This document shows positions 1 to 8,219 of a stretch of 64,000 nt of DNA, piece by piece. Origin of the DNA: Miltoncostaea sp050250915 (GTDB lineage Bacteria; Actinomycetota; Thermoleophilia; Miltoncostaeales; Miltoncostaeaceae). The stretch is from positions 1-64,000 of the forward strand of contig JBFWNT010000010.1 of NCBI GenBank assembly GCA_050250915.1, read 5' to 3'. The notes below the pieces were generated by a model, which saw nothing but the letters and a program-made list of their open reading frames with translations, was not told where the DNA came from and did not search any database. The translations under genes and the position numbers were made by a program. Position 1 is the stretch's first letter, and each line of letters begins with the position of its first letter.

Positions 1-132
1 CCCTCAAGCACCCAGCGCACCCGAGCCCTCCAAGGCTGGGTGCGCTGGTACAACCGGCGACGTCCCCACAGCTCGCTGGGCGACCGGCCCCCCATCAGCC
101 GTGTCGCGCAGGTCCGTGGTCAGTTCAGCTAG
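1..132 (+). mobile_element. IS481-type transposase, C-terminal end (cut by window edge)
   Basis: The window opens inside a reading frame of 43 codons that stops at 130-132. It contains WVRWYNRRRPHSSLG followed by RPPISRVAQVRG, the typical C-terminal end of the DDE integrase core of IS481/IS3-type transposases. A second, very similar end lies at about 35737-36007 on the same strand, and both copies finish with the same TTCAGCTAG. Whether this copy is complete cannot be told, because the rest lies outside the window. It abuts the lipoprotein cluster, whose first promoter-like motif starts 10 bases after the stop codon. Confidence 0.8.
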
Positions 133-142
133 ACCCACGGGT

Positions 143-169
143 GGTTGCACTGCACAGGCGATCCGTGGC
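143..169 (+). promoter_or_regulatory. Two-box promoter-like motif, copy 1
   Basis: GGTTGC (143-148), 15 bases, then CGTGGC (164-169), followed by a TGAT. The same boxes at the same spacing precede the two downstream paralogues (1545-1571, 2956-2982), each about 38-41 bases before the start codon. Two boxes with a 15-16 base gap are compatible with an ECF-type promoter. That reading is inference; shared descent by gene duplication could also explain the similarity. Confidence 0.4.
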
Positions 170-210
170 GTGATTCCCGGGATGCGGATCCGACGACGCG
201 GGGGGACGAC

Positions 211-1527
211 GTGAGGCAGGCGCCGTGGCGGTCGCTCCTGGTCGCCGGTGTGGCGGCGATCCCGCTGCTCTCGGGCTGCGCGATCCTGCAGCCGGGCGGC
301 AACGGGAGCGGAGGGCTGGGGACCACCCTCCCCCGGCTCAGCATCTGCGCATCCGGGCCCGGATCGAACCAGTGCGCCGACAAGGGAGCCATCAACCTCG
401 ACGCCACGAGCGGCCTCCGGCAGCTGCTCCTGGGCGTGCAGATCCCGGCGGACGTCGGCGCGCCGGCGACCATCGTCACCGACCCGCCGGAGGCGGTGAC
501 GTTCACATCCAGCCCGGGGTACACGGCCGAGCTGCAGCGCCTACAGCCCGCGCCCAACGGCCGGAAGTGGGTGGGATGGATCTCGCCCGCGCTGAACTAC
601 TCGACCGACAACGGGCTGCCGCAGCGCCTGTCGCTGGGACCGGCGTTCGTCCTGCCGCACGCCGCCGACGGATCGCCGTCCACGGCGGACACGCTGGCCA
701 CGAACTGGGTCGTCGGGATCCGGAACCTCACCTCCGTCGCGCTGCCCGAGCGGCCCGTCGCGTGCGGTGACTCGCTGACCACCGCCGTCAAGGACTTCGA
801 CCACCCGACCCAGCCCGGCTTCACCTATTGCGCCGACTCCCAGATCGCCATGAGCACCCCCTCGGGCTTCGACTACGGCGTCGTGGCGACCGGCGCCCGC
901 GCGAGCGGCCTGCCCGGGACCGTCGTGACGATGCCGTTCATCCTCCGCAACGGACGGGTGGGCTCGTTCGGGCCCATCCCGGTCCGGGCGTCGACGACCC
1001 TCCCCGGCGCGACCGCCGCCGTGACGCCCGAGAAGCTCAGCCCGCCCGTGCTGGGAGACGCGAGCGGCCTCGTGGCCGTCGGCATCCCCGCGGGCGCCGC
1101 TCCGGGGACGTACGACGTGACGTTCACCGCCGACTTCGGTGGCGGCGTGACACGGGTCGGCGTCGGCAAGCTCACGGTGCTTCCGCTCCCCGCGGGCGCC
1201 GGTGGACCGGCCGGTGGCGGGAGCCGGACGCCGGCGAAGCGCAAGCTCACGACCATCCTCCCGAAGGGGCTGCCCATCGCGACCGCGCTGGCGAGCGGGG
1301 TGCCGGTGCTGCTCGGCTCGAACGTCGCCGGACCCGCCCTGGTGCGGTTCCAGCAGGGGCCCAAGCGCAAGCCCGTCGTGTCGGTGGGCAAGCGCATCCG
1401 CCTCAAGGCCCCGGGCCCGGTGAAGGTCACCTTCCGCAGCAGGAAGCTGGTGAAGGGCCCGTTCCGGGTCACGGTCAGCATCGCGGGAAAGGTCGTGAAG
1501 ACGGCGGGCGGTCGGCTGGCGAAGTAG
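211..1527 (+). CDS. Putative lipoprotein, tandem paralogue 1 of 3
   Basis: A 438-residue exported protein of unknown function. The GTG at 211 is preferred over the upstream ATG at 145: it follows a G-rich Shine-Dalgarno stretch and gives a signal peptide with a short basic start, a hydrophobic core and the lipobox LLSGC at about residues 18-22, so the mature protein should be lipid-anchored. Four further cysteines (in ICASGP, NQCAD, VACGDS and TYCADS) are shared with both paralogues and could form disulfides. The last 95 or so residues form a basic beta-rich domain almost identical to that of paralogue 3. No catalytic motif is seen. It is followed at 20-80 bases by paralogue 2. Confidence 0.8.
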   Translation: MRQAPWRSLLVAGVAAIPLLSGCAILQPGGNGSGGLGTTLPRLSICASGPGSNQCADKGAINLDATSGLRQLLLGVQIPADVGAPATIVTDPPEAVTFTSSPGYTAELQRLQPAPNGRKWVGWISPALNYSTDNGLPQRLSLGPAFVLPHAADGSPSTADTLATNWVVGIRNLTSVALPERPVACGDSLTTAVKDFDHPTQPGFTYCADSQIAMSTPSGFDYGVVATGARASGLPGTVVTMPFILRNGRVGSFGPIPVRASTTLPGATAAVTPEKLSPPVLGDASGLVAVGIPAGAAPGTYDVTFTADFGGGVTRVGVGKLTVLPLPAGAGGPAGGGSRTPAKRKLTTILPKGLPIATALASGVPVLLGSNVAGPALVRFQQGPKRKPVVSVGKRIRLKAPGPVKVTFRSRKLVKGPFRVTVSIAGKVVKTAGGRLAK

Positions 1528-1544
1528 CCGCTGGACGGATGGGT

Positions 1545-1571
1545 GGTTGCACCGCGCGGGGAGGCCGTGGC
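1545..1571 (+). promoter_or_regulatory. Two-box promoter-like motif, copy 2
   Basis: GGTTGC (1545-1550), 15 bases, CGTGGC (1566-1571), then TTGAT. The boxes match copy 3 exactly, while the spacer differs from copy 3 at several positions. That suggests the boxes are under selection. The last box ends 38 bases before the ATG of the second lipoprotein. Confidence 0.4.
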
Positions 1572-1609
1572 TTGATGCCCTCCGTGAGAATCTCCTCCTG
1601 GAGCGGCAC

Positions 1610-2938
1610 ATGAGACCGGCGCGGTCGCGGGTGCTCCTGAGCCTCTCCTGCATGGCGGCGATCGCGGTGCTCGCGTCCGGCTGCACCTTCGTGGAGTCGG
1701 TGGGCCTCGGTGGCGGTGGGCTCGGGGCGTCGCGGCAGACGATCAGGATCTGCGCATCCGGTCCGACGTGCCCCGACAAGGGGAACTCGGCCCAGAATGC
1801 GTCATCGGGGCTCCGGCAGATCCTGGTCAGCGCCCTCGTCCCCGTGGACGTGATCGCCCCCGCCACGCTGACCAGCAGTCCGCCGATCGTGATCAGCTTC
1901 ACCGAGAGCCCCGGCCTCGCCGCCGAGTTGCAGGGCGTCCAGCCGGCGCCCCCAGGGCAGAAGTGGGTCGGCTGGATCTCGCCGCAGCTGACCTACTCCA
2001 CGGACCCGGGGGCCCCCCAGGAACTCTTCATCCCGGCGGACTGGCGGTACCCCGCAGGCCCCGACGGCTCGCCCTCCGCCGCCACGTCCGTCACGGCGAT
2101 CTGGGGCGCCGGCTGGCGCAACGTCATCCCCCGCGCGACCGCCTCGCGCCCGGTCTCCTGCGGGAACTCGCCGACGACCTTCAACGCCGACGTCCCGGAC
2201 AACGGCGATGGGAACGGCCCGGGGGTCACCTTCTGCCTCGACTCGCAGAAGAAGGTGACCAGCACCGCGGGCGACTACGGCGTCGTGGCGACCGGCGCAC
2301 GCGCAAGCGGCACGCCGGGAAGCCTCGTCTCGATGCCGTTCGTCCTGCGGAACGGGAACATCGACCAGAGCACGGACGTCCACCCGGTGAAGGCGACCTC
2401 GACGCTCCCGGGCGCGACGATCGCGGTGACGCCGCAGGCGCTCGCCGACCCGCCGAAGAACGGTCTCGTGACGGCCGTCGTCGCGGTCGGCATCCCCGGG
2501 AACGCGGCCCCCGGCGTCTACGACGTGACGTTCACGGTCGATCTCGGCGTCTTCGGCGCGGGAACGGTCCGGACGGGGACGGGCAAGCTCACGGTGGTCG
2601 CGGCGCCCCCCGGTGGCGGCGCGGGCGGCGGCGGCGGAAAGCCCGCGAAGCGGAAGATCAGCACGATCCTGCCGAAGGACCTGTCGGTCGCGACGGCGCT
2701 CCGGAGCGGCGTTCCGGTGCTGCTCGGGTCCAACGTCGCCGGCCCCGCGGTCGTGCGGTTCCAGCAGGGGCCGAAGCGCAGGCCGACGGTCTCCGTCGGC
2801 AAACGGATCCGCCTGAAGGCCCCGGGCCCGGTGAAGGTCACCTTCCGGAGCAGGAAGCTGGTGAAGGGCCCGTTCCGGATCACGGTCAGCATCGCGGGAA
2901 AGGTCGTGAAGACGGCGGGCGGACGGCTGGCGAAGTAG
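1610..2938 (+). CDS. Putative lipoprotein, tandem paralogue 2 of 3
   Basis: A 442-residue paralogue of the flanking lipoproteins. The ATG at 1610 is chosen because GGAG lies 7 bases upstream and the protein then starts with a basic region, a hydrophobic stretch and the lipobox VLASGC. The order of parts is the same: signal peptide, ICASGP segment with a nearby cysteine, a central region with VSCGNS and FCLDS cysteines, a glycine-rich linker near residue 345, and the basic C-terminal domain ending in KTAGGRLAK. The C-terminal domain is less similar at DNA level to copies 1 and 3 than those are to each other. Function unknown; cell-surface location inferred. Confidence 0.8.
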   Translation: MRPARSRVLLSLSCMAAIAVLASGCTFVESVGLGGGGLGASRQTIRICASGPTCPDKGNSAQNASSGLRQILVSALVPVDVIAPATLTSSPPIVISFTESPGLAAELQGVQPAPPGQKWVGWISPQLTYSTDPGAPQELFIPADWRYPAGPDGSPSAATSVTAIWGAGWRNVIPRATASRPVSCGNSPTTFNADVPDNGDGNGPGVTFCLDSQKKVTSTAGDYGVVATGARASGTPGSLVSMPFVLRNGNIDQSTDVHPVKATSTLPGATIAVTPQALADPPKNGLVTAVVAVGIPGNAAPGVYDVTFTVDLGVFGAGTVRTGTGKLTVVAAPPGGGAGGGGGKPAKRKISTILPKDLSVATALRSGVPVLLGSNVAGPAVVRFQQGPKRRPTVSVGKRIRLKAPGPVKVTFRSRKLVKGPFRITVSIAGKVVKTAGGRLAK

Positions 2939-2955
2939 CCCCTGGACGGATGGGT

Positions 2956-2982
2956 GGTTGCACCGCGCGCCGATCCCGTGGC
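2956..2982 (+). promoter_or_regulatory. Two-box promoter-like motif, copy 3
   Basis: GGTTGC (2956-2961), 15 bases, CGTGGC (2977-2982), then TTGAT. It ends 38 bases before the ATG of the third lipoprotein, the same distance as copy 2. Confidence 0.4.
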
Positions 2983-3020
2983 TTGATGCCGCCGTGAAAA
3001 TACTGTGTGCGGGAGGCGGG

Positions 3021-4403
3021 ATGAGGCGGACGGTCCGGCGGGTGCCCCTGGCCCTCGCCTGCGTGGCGGCCATCGCGGTGGTGACGTCGGGCTGCGCGAC
3101 CCTGAAGGTCGGCTCGTCCGGCGGCGGCCCCTTCGGCACGGCGTCGCAGGGCGTGGAGATCTGCGCGTCCGGTCCCGCGGGGGAGAACAAGTGCCCGGCC
3201 CTCGGGAACTCCCAGCAGGCGGCGAGCAGCGGATTCCGTCAGCTGCTCGTGGGCGCCCAGATCCCTGACCAGGTCGGCGCCCCCACCTCGATCACGACGC
3301 AGGCACCCCAGTCACTGACGTTCACGTCCAGCCCCGGCTACGCGGCGGAGCTCCAGCGGCTGAGCCCGGCGTTCGCCGGGCGCAAGTGGGTCGCCTGGAT
3401 CTCCCCGGCCATCAACTACGACGCCACCGACACCTCCTTCGACGCCCAGCACATCTTCGTCCGGGCGGTGTGGCAGCTGCTCCAGGGCCCGGACGGCTCG
3501 CCGTACTCCAGCGGGACGCTCACGACCAACTGGACCCTCGGCTGGCGGAACGTCACCACGAACGCCACGGCCGCGCGCCCGGTCAACTGCGGGGATTCGC
3601 TCACGGCGCTCAAGGCCGACGTCCCGGACGCCAACGACGGGCACGGTCCGGGCGTCACGTTCTGCCAGGACGCCACCCTCGACATGACGAACCAGACGGA
3701 GGACTACGGCGTCATGACCCCCGGCGGGGGGCGCGCCACCGGACAGCCGGGGACCCTCGTGACGATGCCCTTCGTCCTGCGCAGCGGGAACATCGCCCCG
3801 CCGGCGTCGGCGCCGTTCGGGTTCCCCGTGAAGGTGACCAGCACCCTCCCCGGGGCCACCCTGGCGGTGACCCCCGAGCCGCTCACGGCGCCGCCGCTGA
3901 ACGGCGACGCCACCGCGCTCGTCGCCGTCGGGATCCCCGCCGGCGCGGCACCCGGCACCTACACCGTCACCGCGACGGTCGACCTGTCTCGCTACGGCGC
4001 CGGCGCCTCCCGCGCGGGGACGACCACGCTCACGGTCCTCGCCCCGCCCCGAGGCGGCAGCACCGTCGGCGGTGGTGGCGGGACCACCGGCGGCGGGGGC
4101 CGAAAGCCGTCGAAGCGCAAGCTCACGACCATCCTGCCGAAGGGCCTACCCGTCGGGACCGCGCTGGCGAGCGGGGTGCCGGTGCTGCTCGGCTCGAACG
4201 TCGCCGGACCCGCCCTGGTGCGGTTCCAGCAGGGGCCCAGGCGCAAGCCCATCGTGTCGGTGGGCAAGCGCATCCGCCTCAAGGCCCCGGGCCCGGTGAA
4301 GGTCACCTTCCGGAGCAGGAAGCTGGTGAAGGGGCCGTTCCGGGTGTCGATCGCCGTCTCCGGCAAGGTCGTGAAGAGCGTGAGCGGCCGCCTCGTGAGG
4401 TAG
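3021..4403 (+). CDS. Putative lipoprotein, tandem paralogue 3 of 3
   Basis: A 460-residue paralogue. The ATG at 3021 has GGGAGG close upstream and opens a signal peptide with the lipobox VTSGC; the in-frame ATG at 2958 lies inside the promoter-like motif and is rejected. The four conserved cysteines (ICASGP, NKCP, VNCGDS, TFCQD) are present. A low-complexity glycine/threonine linker separates the body from the basic C-terminal domain of about 95 residues. That domain is nearly identical, also in DNA, to the one of paralogue 1 (1237-1527), including an uninterrupted stretch of more than 70 bases. This looks like recent gene conversion. No enzymatic motif is recognised. Confidence 0.8.
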   Translation: MRRTVRRVPLALACVAAIAVVTSGCATLKVGSSGGGPFGTASQGVEICASGPAGENKCPALGNSQQAASSGFRQLLVGAQIPDQVGAPTSITTQAPQSLTFTSSPGYAAELQRLSPAFAGRKWVAWISPAINYDATDTSFDAQHIFVRAVWQLLQGPDGSPYSSGTLTTNWTLGWRNVTTNATAARPVNCGDSLTALKADVPDANDGHGPGVTFCQDATLDMTNQTEDYGVMTPGGGRATGQPGTLVTMPFVLRSGNIAPPASAPFGFPVKVTSTLPGATLAVTPEPLTAPPLNGDATALVAVGIPAGAAPGTYTVTATVDLSRYGAGASRAGTTTLTVLAPPRGGSTVGGGGGTTGGGGRKPSKRKLTTILPKGLPVGTALASGVPVLLGSNVAGPALVRFQQGPRRKPIVSVGKRIRLKAPGPVKVTFRSRKLVKGPFRVSIAVSGKVVKSVSGRLVR

Positions 4404-4489
4404 CCGCGGCGCGAGGTTCCTCCCCGGCGCCTTCAACCGGCGGCGCCCGGGGTCGATGAGGAGGGGACGCCTCATCGGAAAGGATTCCC

Positions 4490-7024
4490 GTGCGCCGCGC
4501 CCCCCTCGCCGTGCTCGCCGCCGCCCTCGCGGCCGGCGCGATCGCCCCCGCCGCCGCGTCGGCCTCCGTCGACACCTGGTCGGCGACGCCCGGCGAGAAG
4601 GTGTTCCCCGCCACGACGAAGCCCGCGAACGCGGTCACGTCGCCGGTGGTGGTGGCCGCCCGGGACGAGTACGAGGGCGTGCAGCTGGTGATCCGCTCCG
4701 ACGCGCCACTGCGCCTGGAGCCGGAGGTGAGCGACCTGACCGGCCCGGCGACGATCCCCGCGCGCGACGTCCAGCTCTACCGGGTGGGCTACGTGCGGCT
4801 CCTGAAGCCCTCGACCGGCGTCGACCGCCTGGAGGGGGACGGGCGCTACCCCGACCCCCTGCGGCCCGTCACGGGGCCGATCGACGTCCCCGCCGGCGAG
4901 ACCACCAGCGTCTACGCGCTCATCCATGTGCCCGCGGCGGCGCCCGCCGGGCGCTACGCCGGCACCGTCGATCTGGGTCCCGCGGGGACGATGCCGCTGG
5001 CGGTGGAGGTCGCCCCGGTCACCGCGAGCCGCGACGGGTACGCGATGGTGGCCCGGCTCAACCAGATCCAGCTGGCGAAGGCGTCCGGCGTGTCGGAGGA
5101 CGACCCCCGGTTCGTCGAGGGCGTCGCGACGAAGCTGCTGCCGCTGCTGCGCGCCCACGGGGTGAGCCCCGGCAAGCCGCCGCACACGGCGCCGAAGGTC
5201 GACCCTGCGACGTGGGCGCTCGACTACTCCGACAGTCCGTTCGGCACCCAGCGCCGCACCAACCTGCAGCGGTTCGCGGCGATGGGCTTCGCCGCCGTCG
5301 AGGTGCCGTTCCTGCCCAACTTCCCGCAGGCGGGCGGCGAGGACCGCACCTTCTCGGCCGACGCGAAGCGGCGCCAGGCCGCCCGCGACTTCGGCGCGGC
5401 GTTCGCCCCGATGGCGGGACGCACGTTCGCGCTGCCCGTGGACGAGCCGAACGCCAGGACGTACGCCCAGCTGAACCGGGCGGCCGCGCAGCTGGCCGCC
5501 GCCGGCCCCCGCATCCCCGTGATGGCGACGGAGGCGCCCCACCCCGAGGCGCTCGCGGCCATCGGGCGGTCCGTGGACATCTGGGCGCCGCCGATCTGGG
5601 ACCTGTTCAAGGTGCCGAAGGGCGTCGCGAAGGTGCGCGCCGCCGGCAAGCGGGTGTGGTGGTACACGTACGGCAGCGACACCCAGCGCTACACGCCGAA
5701 CGTCCTGATCGACAAGCCGACGACCGAGCCGCGGGTCATGGGCTGGCTGGCGGCGAAGGAGGGCGTCCAGGGCTTCTACTACTGGGGCCTGAACAACTGG
5801 GGCGGCGACGCGTACCACTCCCCGTGGGACGACCCGTGGTACCTCAGCCACACCAAGGCGGCCGACACGTGCGGCCGGGGCGGCGCGATCGGCGGCAACG
5901 GCGAGGCGAGCCTGCTCTACCCCACGGGCGACCCGTCCGACCCGGCGATCGGCTCCCTGCGCCTGGAGGCGCTGCGCGACGGCGCCGAGGACAACAGCCT
6001 GCTGGCCCAGCTGAAGGCGGTCGACGCCGGGTTCTACGCCCGCGTGATGGACGGGGTGAGCACCCCGTACACGGGCCGCTCCGAGGGCGGCAAGGCGGTG
6101 GGCTGCAAGGACGACGGGCGGCCCTCCTACCTCCCCGTCGTGGAGACCGACCCGTCCGCCGTGGACGGCGCCCGCCGCGCCGTGCTGGCCCGCCTGGCGT
6201 CGGCGCCGCTGCCGGTGCTGCAGGGCCAGGTCAGCTTCTCCAAGGTGCCGGCGATGAAGTCGAAGGCGCCGAGGCGGGCGTTCGCGCACGCGGGGAAGCC
6301 GGTGCACGGCGCCGTCGTGCGCTTCGGGGCGTTCTCGACGGTGACCGACGCGAAGGGCCGCTGGACCCTCGCGGGCGTGAGCCCCACCGCCGGCACCCTG
6401 GTGGTGAGCCGCGACCCGGTGGGGGCGGTCGACCGCACCGAGGTCGGCATCGACGGCCCCACCCTGGCCCAGGCGGGCACGATCCAGGTGGTCACGCCGC
6501 CGATGCCGCTGTGGCCGGCCGAGCCGGTGATCCAGAAGGGGGGCCTCACGCGGTTCGCTGCCCGCATCGCCCCCGCGACGGCCCGCACGAAGGGCCAGAC
6601 GATCACGATGACCCTCGGCCGCCGCTACCACGCCAACGGCGACGAGGTGGTCTACACGGGCGGCGTCTCACCGTCGGTGGACGCGTTCTACCCCACCGGG
6701 AGGAAGGCCGCGAGGAACACGCCGGCGCTGCGGAACTGGTCGGCGTACCGCTTCCTGGAGTTCACCGCGACGGTCCTGAAGCGCCCGCCGGCCGGTCAGG
6801 CCTTCCACCTGATCGTGACCCCCGGCGGAAGCTTCCGGAACGCCACCAAGGTGGCGGTGGGCAATCGCACCCAGCTCGTGCGCCTGCCCCTCCGGGGCCT
6901 GCGCGGCCTGAACCGCGTGAACTACCTGCGGTTCGGCATCCAGAGCGCGGTCCCGAAGCCCTGGCGCGGCGGTCACGACCTGAAGGTCACGCTCCGGGTG
7001 TCCAACCTCCAGCTGGTGCGGTAG
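4490..7024 (+). CDS. Secreted DUF4091 (glycoside hydrolase-like) protein
   Basis: An 844-residue secreted protein. The GTG at 4490 follows AAAGGA and begins a cleavable signal peptide (basic start, alanine-rich core, end near ASA at residue 24). The region of about residues 370-520 has the aromatic-rich signature of DUF4091 proteins, related to glycoside hydrolase family 123: WWYTYGSD, VMGWLAAKEG, FYYWGLNNWG, then LRLEALRDGAEDN. A carboxypeptidase-regulatory-like beta domain follows at about 590-660, and the last 180 residues look like a galactose-binding-type beta domain. Substrate unknown. It follows the lipoproteins by 86 bases and may share their surface role. Confidence 0.75.
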   Translation: MRRAPLAVLAAALAAGAIAPAAASASVDTWSATPGEKVFPATTKPANAVTSPVVVAARDEYEGVQLVIRSDAPLRLEPEVSDLTGPATIPARDVQLYRVGYVRLLKPSTGVDRLEGDGRYPDPLRPVTGPIDVPAGETTSVYALIHVPAAAPAGRYAGTVDLGPAGTMPLAVEVAPVTASRDGYAMVARLNQIQLAKASGVSEDDPRFVEGVATKLLPLLRAHGVSPGKPPHTAPKVDPATWALDYSDSPFGTQRRTNLQRFAAMGFAAVEVPFLPNFPQAGGEDRTFSADAKRRQAARDFGAAFAPMAGRTFALPVDEPNARTYAQLNRAAAQLAAAGPRIPVMATEAPHPEALAAIGRSVDIWAPPIWDLFKVPKGVAKVRAAGKRVWWYTYGSDTQRYTPNVLIDKPTTEPRVMGWLAAKEGVQGFYYWGLNNWGGDAYHSPWDDPWYLSHTKAADTCGRGGAIGGNGEASLLYPTGDPSDPAIGSLRLEALRDGAEDNSLLAQLKAVDAGFYARVMDGVSTPYTGRSEGGKAVGCKDDGRPSYLPVVETDPSAVDGARRAVLARLASAPLPVLQGQVSFSKVPAMKSKAPRRAFAHAGKPVHGAVVRFGAFSTVTDAKGRWTLAGVSPTAGTLVVSRDPVGAVDRTEVGIDGPTLAQAGTIQVVTPPMPLWPAEPVIQKGGLTRFAARIAPATARTKGQTITMTLGRRYHANGDEVVYTGGVSPSVDAFYPTGRKAARNTPALRNWSAYRFLEFTATVLKRPPAGQAFHLIVTPGGSFRNATKVAVGNRTQLVRLPLRGLRGLNRVNYLRFGIQSAVPKPWRGGHDLKVTLRVSNLQLVR

Positions 7025-7239
7025 GACGCCGGGCGGAGGCGCCGCCGCGGCCGGCGGCGCCCCACCTCGACCACCCGCGCGCCGCCCCGGCGGCCGACCA
7101 CCGTCACCCGGTCGCCCACGCTGAGCGGCCCGCCGCGCTGCGCGATCACGATGGCCGTGCCCGCGTCGAACCGGGCGGTCCCGATGCCCCCCGCCGTCCC
7201 GACGTGGACGACGGTACCCCTGATTCCGAGCCCCTCCAT
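6973..7239 (-). CDS. Small beta-barrel (NfeD C-terminal-like) protein
   Basis: An 88-residue protein whose first 55 residues (GTVVHVGTAGGIGTARF ... LSVGDRVTVVGRRG) alternate short beta strands and glycines, as in the small OB-like barrel at the end of NfeD-type membrane proteins. A strong Shine-Dalgarno GGGGGAGG lies just before the ATG at 7239. The basic tail runs 52 bases into the convergent DUF4091 gene. Length and tail make the gene call moderate; the family link is by resemblance only. Confidence 0.45.
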   Translation of the reverse strand: MEGLGIRGTVVHVGTAGGIGTARFDAGTAIVIAQRGGPLSVGDRVTVVGRRGGARVVEVGRRRPRRRLRPASYRTSWRLDTRSVTFRS

Positions 7240-7354
7240 GGCCTCCCCCTTCCACGTTGCGAGAGGGGATTGCCGGCGGCGTGGCCATCTGTCACACCCA
7301 TCCGATCCTGGGGCGGAAATCCACCGACCCGGGCGCGAGGCGTCACCCGAACGA

Positions 7355-7369
7355 GTGAAATCGCTTCAC
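7355..7369. promoter_or_regulatory. Short dyad upstream of the ECF sigma gene
   Basis: GTGAA-ATCGC-TTCAC, perfect 5-base arms around a 5-base centre, about 90 bases upstream of the sigma factor start. Could be an operator; arms this short also arise by chance. Confidence 0.2.
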
Positions 7370-7458
7370 ACGAGACCCCGGCCTGTGACGGAGATGCGCC
7401 CTGCACGCAACGAAGGGATGCAGCAGCAGACGCCCACCGTCGGCACAGGAGCGAGTCG

Positions 7459-7962
7459 ATGGAGACGCCCAGGGGTTCCCTCTTCGCGGATCTGCTCACC
7501 CAGGAGCACGTGGCCATCGTCAGGCAGGCGATGACGCGGCGGCTCCGCGACCCGCAGTTGGCCGAGGACGCCGCGCAGGACGTGTTCGAGGCCGTCGGGA
7601 ACAGCATCGAGCGCTTCGACCCGTCGAGGGGCAGCTTCGAAGGGTGGCTGCTCGGCTTCGTGGAGTACGTCGCCCGGGCGACCTGGCGGAGGCAGCTGGC
7701 GCTCCCGGAGCCCCGGGGCGAGCTGCCGCCGACGCCATGGGAGGACACGCCGCGCGGACCGCTGCCGGCGCGCGTGCTCGACGCGATCAACGCCCTCCGG
7801 CCGCGGGACCGGCGCCTCCTGGTCCTCCGCGTCGTGGAGCAATGGCCGGCGGCCGCCGTCGGCGAGGAGCTCGGCATGACCGAGACCAACGTCAACACCA
7901 CCGCCAAGCGGGTGCTCGACCGGTTGAGCCGCCGGATCGATCCCGCCGACCTCTGCCACTGA
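7459..7962 (+). CDS. ECF-type RNA polymerase sigma factor
   Basis: A 167-residue sigma-70 family protein of ECF size. Region 2 is seen at about residues 25-75 (LAEDAAQDVFEAVGNSIERF ... FEGWLLGFVEYVARATWRRQ). Region 4 is at about 110-160, with a helix-turn-helix in VGEELGMTETNVNTTAKRVL. The ATG at 7459 has AGGAG 8 bases upstream. It would direct RNA polymerase to a small regulon; the two-box motif before each lipoprotein is a candidate target, which is inference. No typical membrane anti-sigma gene follows. Instead a 77-residue protein starts 23 bases downstream. Confidence 0.85.
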   Translation: METPRGSLFADLLTQEHVAIVRQAMTRRLRDPQLAEDAAQDVFEAVGNSIERFDPSRGSFEGWLLGFVEYVARATWRRQLALPEPRGELPPTPWEDTPRGPLPARVLDAINALRPRDRRLLVLRVVEQWPAAAVGEELGMTETNVNTTAKRVLDRLSRRIDPADLCH

Positions 7963-7985
7963 CCACACATCATGGGGATGAACCG

Positions 7986-8219
7986 ATGAAGACCTTCCGC
8001 ATCCGCCCGGCCACGGCCCACGGCGAGCTGGCCGAGCGGCTCCGAGCGCACCGGATCGGGGAGGTGCTGGACGGGGGGTCCCCCGTGACGGAGGACGAGT
8101 GGGCGATGTCGCGCATGGCCGATGCGATGCGCGCCGCCTATCTCGGCAACGACGGGCGGAGCTCGGGGCGCCCGTCGCCGGGCGCGCCCCCGCACCCGCG
8201 GGGGCGCCGCGCCCGCTAA
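7986..8219 (+). CDS. Small protein downstream of the ECF sigma factor
   Basis: A 77-residue protein of unknown family. The ATG at 7986 follows GGGGATG and lies 23 bases after the sigma factor stop, so the two are probably co-transcribed. The first 55 residues are predicted helical and charged (HGELAERLRAHRIGEVLDGG, then EDEWAMSRMADAMRAAYLG); the tail is proline/arginine-rich. A role as a soluble partner of the sigma factor is only suggested by position. Its stop overlaps the convergent smpB stop by four bases. Confidence 0.55.
   Translation: MKTFRIRPATAHGELAERLRAHRIGEVLDGGSPVTEDEWAMSRMADAMRAAYLGNDGRSSGRPSPGAPPHPRGRRAR

Noticed and set aside
145..211. Upstream ATG start of the first lipoprotein (and equivalents at 1547 and 2958)
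   Set aside because: These starts lie within the conserved two-box motif, lack ribosome sites and would place the lipobox too far from the N-terminus.
4456..7962. Frame of 1168 codons across the DUF4091 gene and the sigma factor
   Set aside because: The front part is an arginine/glycine-rich shadow of the DUF4091 gene. Only the last 167 codons, from 7459, match a protein family.
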